From Planctomycetota bacterium (GTDB lineage: Bacteria; Planctomycetota; Phycisphaerae; Tepidisphaerales; Tepidisphaeraceae), in NCBI GenBank assembly GCA_039182125.1, contig JBCDCH010000002.1:58984-122983 (forward strand): 64,000 nucleotides of DNA, written 5' to 3'. Of the stretch, positions 1-10,266 are shown one piece after another. Numbering within the stretch: the first letter of the stretch is position 1; every line of letters starts with the position of its first letter. The position numbers and the translations under genes were made by a program. The notes below the pieces were generated by a model. The model made no database searches and had not been told where the DNA came from. It worked only from the letters and a program-made list of their open reading frames with translations.

Positions 1-237
1 GAGCAAGCGCCGAAACACCGGCTCGTCCGGGCCCGCGACCGACGCCACTTCCTCGCGCGCCTCAATCTCCTCCGACTCACCCGCAACCAGCAGCAGCTTC
101 TGGTCGATACTCGCCGAGCCGAGGCTCCCGTGCAAACCGTGGACGTACCGGTTGAGCCCGCCGGGCTGTTTGGGAAACCAGCCCACGCCCAGGGTCATCG
201 CCCGGAGCGTTCGTTGCCGTGGAGCTTGCGAGGTCAT
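1..237 (-). CDS. Glycosyltransferase family 4, N-terminal part (cut by window edge)
   Basis: Only the first 79 codons lie in the window; the gene runs off the left edge. The N-terminus contains GVGWFPKQPGGLNRYVHGL, which fits the first Rossmann strand and the Gly-rich acceptor-side loop of GT-B enzymes of family GT4. The start codon (237-235) overlaps the TGA of the upstream glycosyltransferase in an ATGA junction, so it is the next cistron of the polysaccharide operon and is probably translationally coupled. The donor and acceptor sugars cannot be told from this fragment. The catalytic C-terminal domain is not visible, so the family call rests on the N-terminal motif and the context. Confidence 0.7.
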   Translation of the reverse strand, partial: MTSQAPRQRTLRAMTLGVGWFPKQPGGLNRYVHGLHGSLGSASIDQKLLLVAGESEEIEAREEVASVAGPDEPVFRRLL

Positions 238-1430
238 GGGTAATCCGGTGCGGCGTCGAAAGCCCTGTCGATCACGTCGGCGTAAGCGTCGGCCGTTCGT
301 GACCATGTCAGTTCCGACACTGAGAACGGTGCGGCGTGTCGTAGTTGATTGACGAGCCCGGGTGATTCGGCCAGCCGCCGGAGCGTAGCGGCAAGGCCAT
401 CGACATCATTGGTTCCGGAAAGAACGTAGCCGTTCTCCCCGTCGCGGACCAGCGTGCTGGCACCGACCTGCGGCACCGTGATCACCGCCGCCCCGCTGGC
501 GAGCGCTTCCGGCACGACCAGCCCCCACGGCTCGTAGTGTGACGGATACACCACGACATCCACCTGCGCAAACCACTTGGCCACGTCCGGGCGATGGCCA
601 AGGAACGCCACCTTGTCCGCCAACCCCAGCGAGTTCACGAGGCCCGGGTACCTGCTGCCCGCCTCACCGCCCAGCACGAAAGCGTGAACGCCGTCGACCC
701 TCCCCAGCGCGGCGAGAAGCAGGTCGAGGTTTTTCCGGTTGGTCTGCAAATCGCCGCAAAAGCCAAGCACCAGCTTGTCACGCGCCGCTTCCCACTCGTG
801 CCCTTGGCGTGGTGAACCCTGGTCGGGCGTCCATGGCGTAAACGTGTCGAGATCCACGCCGGACTCGATGACACAAACACGCTGCGGGGCCACGCCGCAA
901 TGGTCGATGACGTCGTTCGCCACCTGCGGGGACACGGCGATGACCCTGCCCGCTTGCCGGTAAGCCCGACGCTCCCAAAGCGCGTTCCAGCGTGTCACGA
1001 AACCCTGGTACATGCCGCGAGCGCCGCCGCCGTGTCGCGGGTGGGCCGGGTTGGCCTTCCACGAGCCGTGGACGAAGTGCGAGGCGTTCACGTCGACCGG
1101 CCCGGTCAGCATCGCACCGTTCGCGACAATGACGCATCGTGCCCCGGCCGACTTGGCCGATGCCCGCGCTCGCCGCACCGCCCGGCCGGCCCGACCGGCG
1201 AACGACAGGTGCCGCAACGGCGTGGTCGGCAACGAACGCGGCAGCGTCTCCACGAACGCCACGCCCTCCGTCGCCGCAAGCTCCGCAGGCACGTCCGCCC
1301 CGATGAGCGTCAGTCGGTCGTACCGACCCGCCAAGCGGCTGACCACTTCCAGGTTCACCCGGCCCTGCCCGTCGGTCCGGCGGAACGTGTGGTTCACCCA
1401 GATCAGATGTCGCCGGGCCGAACCGTTCAC
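234..1430 (-). CDS. Glycosyltransferase family 4 (GT-B fold)
   Basis: A 398-residue cytosolic glycosyltransferase that should transfer a sugar from a nucleotide donor to a growing lipid-linked oligosaccharide. The C-terminal half shows the family signature: FCGDLQTNRKNLDLLL followed by PSHYEPWGLVVPEALASG, an EX7E motif where the two glutamates contact the donor, then GENGYVL. Length is normal for GT4. It overlaps both neighbours by 4 bp (1427-1430 and 234-237), which indicates coupling in the exopolysaccharide operon. Sugar specificity cannot be read from sequence. The family assignment is secure and the role in this glycan is inferred from context. Confidence 0.9.
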   Translation of the reverse strand: MNGSARRHLIWVNHTFRRTDGQGRVNLEVVSRLAGRYDRLTLIGADVPAELAATEGVAFVETLPRSLPTTPLRHLSFAGRAGRAVRRARASAKSAGARCVIVANGAMLTGPVDVNASHFVHGSWKANPAHPRHGGGARGMYQGFVTRWNALWERRAYRQAGRVIAVSPQVANDVIDHCGVAPQRVCVIESGVDLDTFTPWTPDQGSPRQGHEWEAARDKLVLGFCGDLQTNRKNLDLLLAALGRVDGVHAFVLGGEAGSRYPGLVNSLGLADKVAFLGHRPDVAKWFAQVDVVVYPSHYEPWGLVVPEALASGAAVITVPQVGASTLVRDGENGYVLSGTNDVDGLAATLRRLAESPGLVNQLRHAAPFSVSELTWSRTADAYADVIDRAFDAAPDYP

Positions 1431-2701
1431 CGCTTCCCTCCCTGAGCCGCGACGGTGCGGAGCATCCGTTCGAGTTGATCCACGACGCGACGGACGTCGA
1501 AATGCTCTTCGGCCGTGCGACGGGTGGACTCCGGATCGAGCAGTCGGCCGGCTTTCTTTCTCGCCGCCAGGTCGTGCAGCACCGCGGCAAACGTCTCAGG
1601 CAAATCGTCGGTCAGGCGGACGGACTGATCGCACATGAAATCGCCCGTCCCGTTGGTCTTGCCGACGACCACGGGCGTACCACACGCCATGGCCTCGGCG
1701 ACGCTCGAGCCGAAATCCTCGTCGTCGCTCGGCTGAACCAGCACGTCGCACTGCCGCAACAACCCGACGACCTCCGGCCGCGGCACCCGTGGGTGATGCG
1801 ACAAGTACTCGGGCATCGGGAACTCGTCGAGCAGCTTCCGCAGCCCCTTGGCGAAGCCGAAGTTGCCGACGATGTCGATGTGCAGCCGGCACCCTTGCTC
1901 GATCGCCAACTTGGCCGCGTCGAGGAGCAGATCGAGCCGTTTGCGTGGGACGATGCGACCGAGCCATAACAGCCGCAGCGGCTCGTCCGACGGCTCCGCG
2001 TCCGACTGCGGCCGGGGTGAAAAATCGCTCAGGTCGATCGGGTACGCCAACGCCGCGGTCTTTCCCGGGTCGACGCCGTAGTGGCGTGTGAGCAGTTCGC
2101 GCGATGTCGAGCTCCCGACGATCACCCGGTCACTGCTGGCGTAGTCCGGCAAGCCGAGCGTCAGCCGATACCGGCCGTAAGCCTTCATCCCGGCCAGGCG
2201 GATGCGCCCCTCGGTCCGGCGGAGAAGTGTCCCGCGCTCCGTCAACGACCGCACGTCCGAGCCGGGCGCGCCCTGCACCCAACTCACCGCCGGCAAGCCC
2301 GGCACGCGACCGAACGCCGGCACGCCGGAGAAGAACGCCACATCAAACGGATCGGCCTCGTGCAGCGTCTGAATCGCCCCCATCACCCGGCGACCGAACT
2401 TGCGATGGTTCACCCACGCGGCGGCCAAACCGGTCACGGGCCCGAACCTGGTCGCGAGCTTGTGAACCCGGTCCGTCGCGGCATCGCCGACGTCCTGGTA
2501 ACTGAGATTTGGAAAGCGTTCGAGGAGCGACCGGGGATGCACGAACGACTTCTTGGAAACGAACGTGACGTCGTGGCCGCGTTCGAGCAGCTCTTGCAGC
2601 AGCATGAAGCCGGCCGTGGCGATGCTGCCGGCACTCGGCTCGACGTAGCCGTTGCACACGATCCGCAGCGGGCGTTCGGACTCCGTGCCTGGCGGGTTCA
2701 C
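1427..2701 (-). CDS. Glycosyltransferase family 4 (GT-B fold)
   Basis: A 424-residue GT4 enzyme. The N-terminal domain begins [20 protein letters not shown], a Gly/Ser-rich loop before the first helix. The C-terminal domain has [19 protein letters not shown] and [20 protein letters not shown], containing the EX7E donor-binding motif. No signal peptide or membrane segment is evident, so it should act on the cytoplasmic face on a lipid-linked acceptor. It is joined to the acyltransferase gene upstream and the next GT4 downstream by 4-bp overlaps. The linkage it forms is unknown. Confidence 0.9.
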   Translation of the reverse strand: MNPPGTESERPLRIVCNGYVEPSAGSIATAGFMLLQELLERGHDVTFVSKKSFVHPRSLLERFPNLSYQDVGDAATDRVHKLATRFGPVTGLAAAWVNHRKFGRRVMGAIQTLHEADPFDVAFFSGVPAFGRVPGLPAVSWVQGAPGSDVRSLTERGTLLRRTEGRIRLAGMKAYGRYRLTLGLPDYASSDRVIVGSSTSRELLTRHYGVDPGKTAALAYPIDLSDFSPRPQSDAEPSDEPLRLLWLGRIVPRKRLDLLLDAAKLAIEQGCRLHIDIVGNFGFAKGLRKLLDEFPMPEYLSHHPRVPRPEVVGLLRQCDVLVQPSDDEDFGSSVAEAMACGTPVVVGKTNGTGDFMCDQSVRLTDDLPETFAAVLHDLAARKKAGRLLDPESTRRTAEEHFDVRRVVDQLERMLRTVAAQGGKR

Positions 2702-3153
2702 TCGACCTCCCTGGGCCGAGTCCGTGCCGGTACGCCGGTCGCGACGTGCTTGGCAGGCACGTCACGCGTCACCACCGCGCCCGCGCCGATGACCGCGTCA
2801 TCGCCAATGGTCAGCCCGGTGTCCTTGCGCGGGATGATCTTGCATCCCGTACCGAGCATGACCCGGTCGCCGATCCTCACACGATGCGGCGACCCGAGCC
2901 AGGATTCCCCGGCGATGGTGACCTGGTGGTAGATGATCACGTCGTCACCGATGTCGCAGTTGGGGTGGATGACGGTCCCGATGCCGTAGTGGCGCAGCTT
3001 CGGGCGTTCGCCGACGCTCGCTTCGGCAGGGAGGAGGCAATGATGCAGCTTGAAGTTGAGCGCTTTGTACAGCGCCGCCCGGCGGCGGTGTCCCTTCTGA
3101 TAGGCCCTTCGCGAACGCTCCCAGAGCCATTCGGGCGTTGGTTTGAGTCGCAT
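2698..3153 (-). CDS. Left-handed beta-helix (hexapeptide) acyltransferase, serine acetyltransferase-like
   Basis: A 151-residue protein whose C-terminal two thirds is a hexapeptide-repeat beta-helix: I-x-P-x-[52 protein letters not shown], ending GVPAR. This layout is shared by serine acetyltransferases (CysE) and by O-acetyltransferases of capsule loci. It is shorter than CysE and lies between an O-antigen polymerase and a glycosyltransferase, so sugar O- or N-acetylation is more likely than cysteine synthesis. The start is one base after the TGA of the polymerase gene (TGACATG), and it overlaps the next gene by 4 bp. The exact acceptor is unknown. Confidence 0.85.
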   Translation of the reverse strand: MRLKPTPEWLWERSRRAYQKGHRRRAALYKALNFKLHHCLLPAEASVGERPKLRHYGIGTVIHPNCDIGDDVIIYHQVTIAGESWLGSPHRVRIGDRVMLGTGCKIIPRKDTGLTIGDDAVIGAGAVVTRDVPAKHVATGVPARTRPREVE

Positions 3154-3154
3154 G

Positions 3155-4654
3155 TCAGGGTCGCCGTCGGAGGGTTGAAGGTCGTGCCGGCACGGGCATC
3201 GGGGAAAGTCGCGGCGTGAGCCGTTGCCGGGGAAGCTCGACCGGCCGTCGTTGCGGCATGGTTTGCTTGCGATAGACCATCCCCGCCAGCGTTCCGAGCA
3301 TCAGCCAGACGAGAAGCGCCATCTCGGTCCGCAGGAAGTTCGACGCCGCCAGTTGTGCGAGGTGGCCCACGACGAACGCGGCCATCATCATTTTCAGATT
3401 CAGGTCCGGATCGCCGCGCACCCAATCCTGTCGCAACCCGGCCCAGATGTACTTGCCGATTTTGTAGAACCCGAGGATCAACAACGCCGCACCGGGCAGG
3501 CCCAACGCGAAGCCGATTTGCAGGTAGCCGTTGTCGAACGCGATCAACGACTGCCGGCCCGCAAGTCGCCCGGCGAGCCCGGACGCGCCCATGCCGAACC
3601 CGTACGGCCGACTGATGATCATGCCGATGGCACGCTGGCTGAACTCGACCCGACCGTTGAAGCTGCCGTCCTCGGCCAGGTTCGTCAGCGAGTCGAGCCG
3701 ATCGACCACCGCCGCCCCGCCGGGGATCACCGGCAGCGCCACGAACCCCGCGATCACCACGAGCGTCGTCACGATGACCAGGCGAATCTTCTCGCTGAAC
3801 CGGGTCACCGCCATGTAGATCAGCGACGCCATCATCAGTGTGAGCCACACCGAGCGGACTCGGCCCATCAGAATCCCGCTCATCAGAAACGCAGTGATCG
3901 CGAGCCACAGCGCGTTGCCGCCGGGACGGACTCGCTTGTCGACGAGCATGAGCAACAGCGCGAGGCCGGCGAACTGCTGCACACGCCCCGGCCCCGAGAA
4001 GGTCGAGTAGAACCTTGACCGCCGTGGCTCGGGCGCGCCCATCGACGCCATGTCGCTCTCGATGACCCAAAACGCTTCCCAAGGCGGCAGCACGAGCCAC
4101 TGGTACCAGCCGTATGCGACGCAGATGATCGCGATCACGACCATGCCTCGGAACCAACTGACGATCGTCGAGATGTCCGGCCGGAGCCAGACCAGGAACA
4201 GGAACAACCCCAGCGGCGCCGACCAGGTGAGCGCTTCGAAGATCGCCCCGATGCCGTTGGTGATACCCACCCCGAGCGCCAGCCCCACGGCCCCCGCAAT
4301 CAGGCAGGTGCCGATGCGCAACTGCCGCGGGATCGACTTCCACTGCCCGAAAACGAATAGCAGAAGAATCAGGCAGAACAGCTCCGGCACGATGCTGGTC
4401 AGCGGCGTCTGCGAAAACTCCCCGACGTTCCAATCGGTGATCCTGCGGACCCAGCGGTTGAAGGCGACCAACGCGAGGAGATACAGCGGGGCCTGCGTCG
4501 GCCGCGTCGCCAGGATGGAGATCCCGACGAGCAGCATGACGGCCGCAGAGAGCGAGTTCATCGCCCCGCCAAGACCCGCGATAATCCAGCCTAGAGAACC
4601 CATGATCGTGGCCAGTCCACAAAGCGCAACTACGGTGACTTGCTGGGATCGCAT
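3155..4654 (-). CDS. O-antigen ligase / Wzy-like polysaccharide polymerase, integral membrane
   Basis: A 499-residue polytopic membrane protein with roughly ten to twelve hydrophobic segments, a large soluble loop in the middle (around residues 190-230 and 300-350) and a basic, proline-rich C-terminal tail. This topology is characteristic of the O-antigen ligase/polymerase superfamily (Wzy_C), which joins repeat units on undecaprenyl carriers at the periplasmic face. It overlaps the end of the upstream glycosyltransferase gene by 25 bp. Co-location with a flippase supports a Wzx/Wzy-type pathway. Polymerase and ligase cannot be separated from sequence alone. Confidence 0.8.
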   Translation of the reverse strand: MRSQQVTVVALCGLATIMGSLGWIIAGLGGAMNSLSAAVMLLVGISILATRPTQAPLYLLALVAFNRWVRRITDWNVGEFSQTPLTSIVPELFCLILLLFVFGQWKSIPRQLRIGTCLIAGAVGLALGVGITNGIGAIFEALTWSAPLGLFLFLVWLRPDISTIVSWFRGMVVIAIICVAYGWYQWLVLPPWEAFWVIESDMASMGAPEPRRSRFYSTFSGPGRVQQFAGLALLLMLVDKRVRPGGNALWLAITAFLMSGILMGRVRSVWLTLMMASLIYMAVTRFSEKIRLVIVTTLVVIAGFVALPVIPGGAAVVDRLDSLTNLAEDGSFNGRVEFSQRAIGMIISRPYGFGMGASGLAGRLAGRQSLIAFDNGYLQIGFALGLPGAALLILGFYKIGKYIWAGLRQDWVRGDPDLNLKMMMAAFVVGHLAQLAASNFLRTEMALLVWLMLGTLAGMVYRKQTMPQRRPVELPRQRLTPRLSPMPVPARPSTLRRRP

Positions 4655-5850
4655 GGGACACTGGAGGGTGTAACGCCGGTCATCGGCTCGGGCATACGCT
4701 GGTCGTCAAACCAGATGCCCGGGTCGGGTCGGCCCTGAATGCACTGTACTGTTGCATCGGTCATCCTGCGCACGAATGCTTGCTCCGAGAAGGTTTTTGC
4801 ACGGTCCTGAGCTCGTGCGGATTCAATTTCCCCCGACAAAGCCCGGCCGATCGCGGTCGCGAGTGGATCGGGCTCACCGTAGTCCACGAGCAGGCCGTTG
4901 ACGCCGTCCTCGATCACCCACGCGGGGCCGCCGGGCTTGGTCCCGATCACCGGCTTGCCCAAACCCATGCCCTCGACCACGACGATCCCGAACGGCTCGT
5001 CGCGGCTGGCGTTGACGATCACGTCCGCCGCTTGCATGTATCGCGGCACCTGCTCATGGGGCTGGGCACCAGCAAAAATCACCTGATCGCGAACGCCGAG
5101 CTGGTCGGCCAACTGCTGCAAGTCGCGCAAATGATCCGGCTCCCGGTCGTGCTTGCCGCCCACGATCACCACCCGCGCGTCGGGCCGATGGGCATGTACG
5201 GCGGGCAGCGACCGGATCAGCACGTCGAAGCCCTTCCAGGCTTGCAGTCGTCCGACGATGCAGATCAACGGGAAGTCTTCCGGCAATCCCAGACGGCGGC
5301 GATTGTCGGCCGGCGAGCCCAGTTGGACCGGATCGAACGACGACAGGTCCACCGCCGACGGAATCACGAACATCGGCGTGCGCGGACTATGCACCCGCTG
5401 TGCGTGAGCGGTCGGCAGCGAGTTGGCGAAGATCGCCCGCGTGGGAAGCTTGCCGAGCACCCGCTCGGTCCATGAGTCGGCGTGCGCCCCGCCTTTCTGG
5501 AACCACACGCTCGGCACCCGCGCGGCCATCGCCGCGAGGCAACCTCGGAAATGCGTGAACGCCATCCAAGAGATGAGCAACTGCGCGTGTTGGTCCTTGA
5601 TCATGCGTGTGAGTTGCCGGGTGGCACGGGCCATGCCGCGAACGTCGCGTGTCCGGCACGGTGGAAGCACCAACGTCTCGAGACCGAGGGCATCGGCTTC
5701 CTCACGAATCGGACCGTCCTCGAGCAACGCCAGCGACCACCGCACGCCCATACCCCGACCGTGCCGCAGCAGGTGCAGCAACGACAACTCCGCCCCGCCC
5801 TGCTGGCGACCGAACGGCGACAGGATGCAACAGCTCGCCTCGCGTGTCAT
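4630..5850 (-). CDS. Glycosyltransferase family 4 (GT-B fold)
   Basis: A 406-residue enzyme starting MTREASCCILSPFGRQQGGA. The start at 5850 was chosen because it forms an ATGA overlap with the stop of the flippase gene; longer in-frame extensions run through the flippase gene. The N-terminal Q-Q-G-G-A-E-L is the acceptor loop, and the C-terminal domain shows CIVGRLQAWKGFDVLI and SRDEPFGIVVVEGMGLG, the EX7E donor site. It should add one sugar of the repeat unit in the cytoplasm. The C-terminal 30 residues are proline-rich and lie beyond the fold. Confidence 0.9.
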   Translation of the reverse strand: MTREASCCILSPFGRQQGGAELSLLHLLRHGRGMGVRWSLALLEDGPIREEADALGLETLVLPPCRTRDVRGMARATRQLTRMIKDQHAQLLISWMAFTHFRGCLAAMAARVPSVWFQKGGAHADSWTERVLGKLPTRAIFANSLPTAHAQRVHSPRTPMFVIPSAVDLSSFDPVQLGSPADNRRRLGLPEDFPLICIVGRLQAWKGFDVLIRSLPAVHAHRPDARVVIVGGKHDREPDHLRDLQQLADQLGVRDQVIFAGAQPHEQVPRYMQAADVIVNASRDEPFGIVVVEGMGLGKPVIGTKPGGPAWVIEDGVNGLLVDYGEPDPLATAIGRALSGEIESARAQDRAKTFSEQAFVRRMTDATVQCIQGRPDPGIWFDDQRMPEPMTGVTPSSVPCDPSKSP

Positions 5851-7232
5851 GACGCACCACCCCGACGCAGCCGGCGCGCGGCGAAGCGATCCCAGAGGCG
5901 TTGCATGTCGTCGCCACTGATTGTCGGCACCGGCACCCGCAGCTTGACGATCAACGGATACGCCCCCGCCAACAGCACCGCCCTCACGCACATCGCGATC
6001 GCGATCGCGCCGGCTGCACCCAGCAACCCGTAACGCGGAATGGCCAGGAACAACAGCACGATCATCAACGGCACGATGACGAACTGCAACGCCGAGTTGA
6101 CGCCGGGCCGACCGATCGCGGTGAGCCCCACCGACAGTGTTTCGCAGAACGACATCAACACGAGCCGCAGAAGCAGCAGACCGATCAGCAGGGTGAGGCC
6201 TGCAAACTCCGGCCCGTACACGAACGGCACCACCCACGGCGCGATCGCGAGCAGTCCGACCGACGCCGCCACCATCAGCACGAGCGTCACGCCGCTGGAG
6301 CGTGAGATCATGGACGGCACTTTGGCACGGTCACTCCCGGCCAACGCCGGGAACAACACCGGCGTCACGGCCGTGTGCAGCATCCACGGCACGCTCGCGA
6401 CACTGACGGCGATGCTGTAAAGCCCGAGTTCGCTCGCCGAGAGGAAGCCCGCCAACAACGAGCGGTCGGCCTCGGAGCCGATCCTTGTGACGAACGTGCC
6501 GACGTAACTCTTGAGCCCGAACGAAAGGAGCAAGCGAACGTGGGCAATCGGTTGCGCGAGACGCGGCCGCAACTGCCTGTGCAAGTGAATCAGCAACGGC
6601 AACAACGTCACGAACGAAACGATCACATGCGCGAGCGCCGCCGACACCGGCGACAACAGACCGACTAACCACAACCCGCCAAGACTCACCACGTACCCGA
6701 TCGCCGTCGCACCGAGCTTGGCACTGCGCAGGAGAAACTCGCCCCGGGCTTCGAGGCACGCCATCGTGCTCAGGCCGATGAGGCTGATCGGCGTGGTGAA
6801 CACGTAGATCTGTGCGAAGTGACGCAACTCGGCCGACAGCCCGTCGAGCCACCAAGGGATGATCAGGCAGGCGATCGACGCCGAGATCAAGCCGGCCAAC
6901 AGCATCGTCAGCACACCGCTGCCGTAGAGCGCGCCCGCATCGGCGGACTTGCGGCGGATGTGGTAGATCAACCCGCTCGGCACGCCGAGCGTCACGATCG
7001 ACGCAGCCAGCGTCGGTGCGAGCATCACCGCGACCAACTGCCCACGCCCGTCACTACCAAGCGTCCGCGCGGTTATGATCCCCGCCGCGAAGTTGCAGCC
7101 GTAGGCGAGTAGGTTGACGCCCAGCGTTTGGCTGACCGACTTGGCGAAGCCGTGCAACGTCGAGCCTGAACCCGCGACCGGTTCCGGTGCCGTTTCGGTC
7201 GAATCCACGTTGGGCGCGTCGGGCCGACTCAT
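5847..7232 (-). CDS. Wzx-like polysaccharide flippase (MOP superfamily)
   Basis: A 461-residue integral membrane protein with about 14 hydrophobic segments over residues 40-440, preceded by a polar leader of roughly 35 residues. The first helix region (FAKSVSQTLGVNLLAYGCNF) and the long repeated helical pattern fit the polysaccharide transporter branch of the MOP superfamily, which moves undecaprenyl-linked repeat units across the inner membrane. The start (MSRPDAP) was selected because it makes an ATGA overlap with the upstream gene; an ATG 20 codons earlier would overlap more. It is the only flippase in the locus and pairs with the Wzy-like gene downstream. Confidence 0.85.
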   Translation of the reverse strand: MSRPDAPNVDSTETAPEPVAGSGSTLHGFAKSVSQTLGVNLLAYGCNFAAGIITARTLGSDGRGQLVAVMLAPTLAASIVTLGVPSGLIYHIRRKSADAGALYGSGVLTMLLAGLISASIACLIIPWWLDGLSAELRHFAQIYVFTTPISLIGLSTMACLEARGEFLLRSAKLGATAIGYVVSLGGLWLVGLLSPVSAALAHVIVSFVTLLPLLIHLHRQLRPRLAQPIAHVRLLLSFGLKSYVGTFVTRIGSEADRSLLAGFLSASELGLYSIAVSVASVPWMLHTAVTPVLFPALAGSDRAKVPSMISRSSGVTLVLMVAASVGLLAIAPWVVPFVYGPEFAGLTLLIGLLLLRLVLMSFCETLSVGLTAIGRPGVNSALQFVIVPLMIVLLFLAIPRYGLLGAAGAIAIAMCVRAVLLAGAYPLIVKLRVPVPTISGDDMQRLWDRFAARRLRRGGAS

Positions 7233-8206
7233 GTTGGACGCACCGTGCCCGTCGAGGCTGAATCGAGCTTGGTCGTTCCCAAAGCCGACCACCGCCCGCG
7301 AATACTCGCAACCGCTTTGGATACCGCGAGCCGACCCTCACTCGGTACGAACCGCAGCGCCTGGGCAATGCCATAAAACCGACGCGTGCCGATCAACGTC
7401 GCCCAGACGAGGAACAACACACGCCTCGGAAACGAGAAGTGTTCGAGGATGCCGAGCGCCTCGTTGTGGGCGGCGTTGGCAAGGTCGTTGGCTTCGAAGC
7501 GGACACGGTCGTCCCCTTCCACGCGCGTGGCCGGAAAGTGATCGACCAACACAGCGGGGTCGTAGATCAACCGCCAACCGTTACGGCGCATCCTGAGACA
7601 CAGGCCGACTTCATTCCCGACCTGCGCCCCGCGCCCGCGCAGTCGCATGTCAAAGCCCACCGGCACGATCGCATCACGCCGGAAGCTCATGTTGACGCCC
7701 TTGAGAATGTCGGCATCCCGAGCGTCACCCGAACCCAGGTGATGGCCGCCGATGAGCTTGCCGTAGGCGGTGATGCGACCGACGACATCCGCCCTGCCAT
7801 CCAGCAGTGAGCCGTTCTCAAACACGCAATCACGGCCGCCCACCCCGCCGACGGCTTCGTCTTCGAAGTGACGCAGGATGTTCCGCACCCAATCCGCGTG
7901 GGGGGCCGCATCATCGTCGGTGAAGGCGATGACGTCCGATCGCGCTGCGGACAGCCCTGTCTGCAGAGCATAAACGAGCCCAGGCTTATCGACCGGAACC
8001 GTCTCCACGGGTAAGCCCGACTCCGCCGAGGCGGCAACGGCCTCCACCGTCGCGGTGTCGTCGGGCCGCACGACGATGAAAATCGTCTCGGGCATCCGGC
8101 TCTGCCGGGCGAGCGCATCAAGGCACCGCTTGAGGCTGTCCGCCCTGCCGTAACTCGGTATCACGACGTCGATCGTGCTCGAACGCCTTCCGTCCGGCGT
8201 GGTCAC
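7229..8206 (-). CDS. Glycosyltransferase family 2 (GT-A fold)
   Basis: A 325-residue GT2 enzyme. The N-terminus has IDVVIPSYGRADSLKRCLDAL, the nucleotide-binding strand of the GT-A fold, and AFTDDDAAPHADWV supplies the acidic DxD-type metal and donor site near residue 95. The C-terminal 80 residues contain a hydrophobic stretch (FPRRVLFLVWATLIG) that may lie against the membrane. It overlaps both neighbours by 4 bp. A transfer step in repeat-unit assembly is inferred from context; the sugar is unknown. Confidence 0.9.
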   Translation of the reverse strand: MTTPDGRRSSTIDVVIPSYGRADSLKRCLDALARQSRMPETIFIVVRPDDTATVEAVAASAESGLPVETVPVDKPGLVYALQTGLSAARSDVIAFTDDDAAPHADWVRNILRHFEDEAVGGVGGRDCVFENGSLLDGRADVVGRITAYGKLIGGHHLGSGDARDADILKGVNMSFRRDAIVPVGFDMRLRGRGAQVGNEVGLCLRMRRNGWRLIYDPAVLVDHFPATRVEGDDRVRFEANDLANAAHNEALGILEHFSFPRRVLFLVWATLIGTRRFYGIAQALRFVPSEGRLAVSKAVASIRGRWSALGTTKLDSASTGTVRPT

Positions 8207-9246
8207 GTCGTCGACTCCGGTTGGCCGGCGTCAGACACGAGCCTGACGTTCGGCATGTGCGACATCGACAGGTTGTAGATTCCGTCGATCTTGCCGTACT
8301 TCTGCGGGACGAGGTAGGTCGGCTTACCCAGCAACGCCGCGAAGATCCCAGCGTGTAGCCGCGTCGAGACAACGACCGCCGCATCCGCGATCATCTGGCA
8401 GAATGTGTCGAACCGGAACAAGCCGCAATCGCTCACGTCGGCGTTGATGATCGGCAAGTCTCGCCAAGCCGGTTGGTCGTCGAACGCCGGTTGCAACAGC
8501 CGGTGCGTCCGGTCCGTCACCGGCATGATCCCCAAGCCGGCGAGTTCGGCCTTCGCGGCACGGTTCGGATTGCTCTTCACACGCAACCACGGCCGCAGAC
8601 GGTGGCGCCAGAGCTTGAGCGGCGTCATGACTTGCCGCTGATACCCGGCCGGCTCGAAGGCGACATCCGACGATGCCTCACGGTCCTGACGATCGACAAC
8701 CAGCACGTGCTTCTCCGAGCCCTCACGTTTGTACTTCTCCACGATTTCTGATCCGTGAAGTTCGAGCGCGGCATCATCCGAGAGACGCGGTTCACAGCCG
8801 TCAGGCAACGTCACGTCCGCGAGGCGCTGGGCGCTTTGGCGTTCACGTGCCAGCAGGATGGTCCGGCCCTTTCGCTGACCGAGAATGCCGGCGAGATCGG
8901 TCTTGTCGAACAGGAAACTGTTGGGCATGACGACGAACGGCTTGTTCGGAAATCGGCGCGAATATTGATCCAGCCGTCGAAAGCCAGCGGGCCAGAAATC
9001 CGTCATCGTCGCCCCGCCATTGAGAAAAATGACGTCGGCCGACGACGCCCGACGGACAAGTTCGATCTCGCCACGTCGGCACGCTTCGAGCGTACCCAGA
9101 TAGATCAGGTGATCGCCGTTGTTCCCCGGCGGCGAAACGAAATGCGCACGCCCACCGCGAAACGGTTCGAGCACGTCAGGCAGCGATATGTAAGGAAGGG
9201 GCTCGGACGGCGTCTCGGCCGAGTCTGCGATCATTTCGGTCTGCAT
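8203..9246 (-). CDS. Polysaccharide pyruvyl transferase family protein
   Basis: A 347-residue protein of the PF04230 family, which adds a pyruvyl ketal from phosphoenolpyruvate to hexoses of exopolysaccharides, making them acidic. Supporting motifs are SPPGNNGDHLIYLGTLEA near residue 40 (the Gly/Asn/Asp loop), IFLNGGATMTDFW, and the C-terminal VVVSTRLHAGIFAALLGKP, typical of this family, with a conserved Arg-Leu-His. The start is 6 bp beyond the stop of the upstream GT2 gene, one of the few junctions here without overlap. Some family members have other donors, so pyruvylation is likely but not proven. Confidence 0.85.
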   Translation of the reverse strand: MQTEMIADSAETPSEPLPYISLPDVLEPFRGGRAHFVSPPGNNGDHLIYLGTLEACRRGEIELVRRASSADVIFLNGGATMTDFWPAGFRRLDQYSRRFPNKPFVVMPNSFLFDKTDLAGILGQRKGRTILLARERQSAQRLADVTLPDGCEPRLSDDAALELHGSEIVEKYKREGSEKHVLVVDRQDREASSDVAFEPAGYQRQVMTPLKLWRHRLRPWLRVKSNPNRAAKAELAGLGIMPVTDRTHRLLQPAFDDQPAWRDLPIINADVSDCGLFRFDTFCQMIADAAVVVSTRLHAGIFAALLGKPTYLVPQKYGKIDGIYNLSMSHMPNVRLVSDAGQPESTT

Positions 9247-9252
9247 ACGGCG

Positions 9253-10266
9253 TCACTTAGGCGTTGAGTGAACCCTCTGGGCCGGAACCATACCACCTGA
9301 TTTGTTGGCGTCTCGTAATTTTTCGCTCATGCCAGTTCCCGAGACGGGGACGCCTGCTTTCCAGGCACCCGTTGCGATGCACCGAGCGAGCATGCCACTG
9401 GCGCGAACGACCTGCCAAGTGGCGGCCACCCCGGCCTTCAAGCCATGACGCTGGATCGCGTGGGCGACCATGCGTGGCGGGCCGAGCAGCAGAAAAGCCG
9501 CCGCGCGGGCCGGCCGACCGTCATGCAACAAGTGCCCCTTCGCCGTCGCATACAGGTAGCTCGCCCCGACATGCGCCCGATAGCCGGTGCGGTTGACCAG
9601 CGACGGATTGTGTTTCACCTCGATCCCCGGGTCGTACACGATCGGCACACCCAACCGGCGTGCACGCCGAACGATGTCGACCTCTTCGGAACCGAACTTC
9701 AGCAACGGATCGAACTGAGCTTGGTCGAAGATGTGCGCGGGGAACGCGGCGGCATTGATGACGATCGTGTTCGGCTGGTCGCTGTTGCTTTGGGTACCCC
9801 AGAAGCCGACCCGCCCCGGTCGAATCTTCGCACGACGATCCGCCGCGACCTGCTTGTCCTCGCCGCCGGACACGATCGCCTTGAAATCGGTTTCGACCAG
9901 GCGCGCGTGGACTTTCTCGAAGTGATCCGGCGGCACCACCACATCGTCGTCGATAAACATGACCGCCCTACCACGCCGGACGGACAAACACGCGTTCCGA
10001 TTGGCACCCAGACCCTGACCGGGGCCGATTTGATACTCCGCCCCAGGGAACGCTTCCGTGGCCGCCCGGACCTTCGACCGCATCTCCGGGTCGGGCGAAT
10101 CGTCGCTGACCATGACCTGTCCCGGACGAAGTCGCGCATCGGCGACGGACTGCAACGCGAGCCGCAAATCATCCGGCCGATTCATCGTGCAAATGAACAA
10201 CGACAGGTCATCGCACGATTCGTCGATTTGGCCCGAGGCATTGTGTGCGACGGAAACATCAGCCAT
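9253..10266 (-). CDS. Glycosyltransferase family 2 (GT-A fold)
   Basis: A GT2 enzyme of 337 residues from the start used here. FICTMNRPDDLRLALQSV is the first nucleotide-binding element, GLGANRNACLSVRRG is the family's conserved helix, and MFIDDDVVVPPDHF carries the DxD-type metal site. The ATG at 10266 has a good ribosome-binding site (GAGGTGGTC just upstream) and overlaps the sulfotransferase stop by 8 bp; an ATG at 10284 in the same frame is the alternative. The C-terminus has a hydrophobic region that may associate with the membrane. Role in repeat-unit synthesis is inferred from the operon. Confidence 0.88.
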   Translation of the reverse strand: MADVSVAHNASGQIDESCDDLSLFICTMNRPDDLRLALQSVADARLRPGQVMVSDDSPDPEMRSKVRAATEAFPGAEYQIGPGQGLGANRNACLSVRRGRAVMFIDDDVVVPPDHFEKVHARLVETDFKAIVSGGEDKQVAADRRAKIRPGRVGFWGTQSNSDQPNTIVINAAAFPAHIFDQAQFDPLLKFGSEEVDIVRRARRLGVPIVYDPGIEVKHNPSLVNRTGYRAHVGASYLYATAKGHLLHDGRPARAAAFLLLGPPRMVAHAIQRHGLKAGVAATWQVVRASGMLARCIATGAWKAGVPVSGTGMSEKLRDANKSGGMVPAQRVHSTPK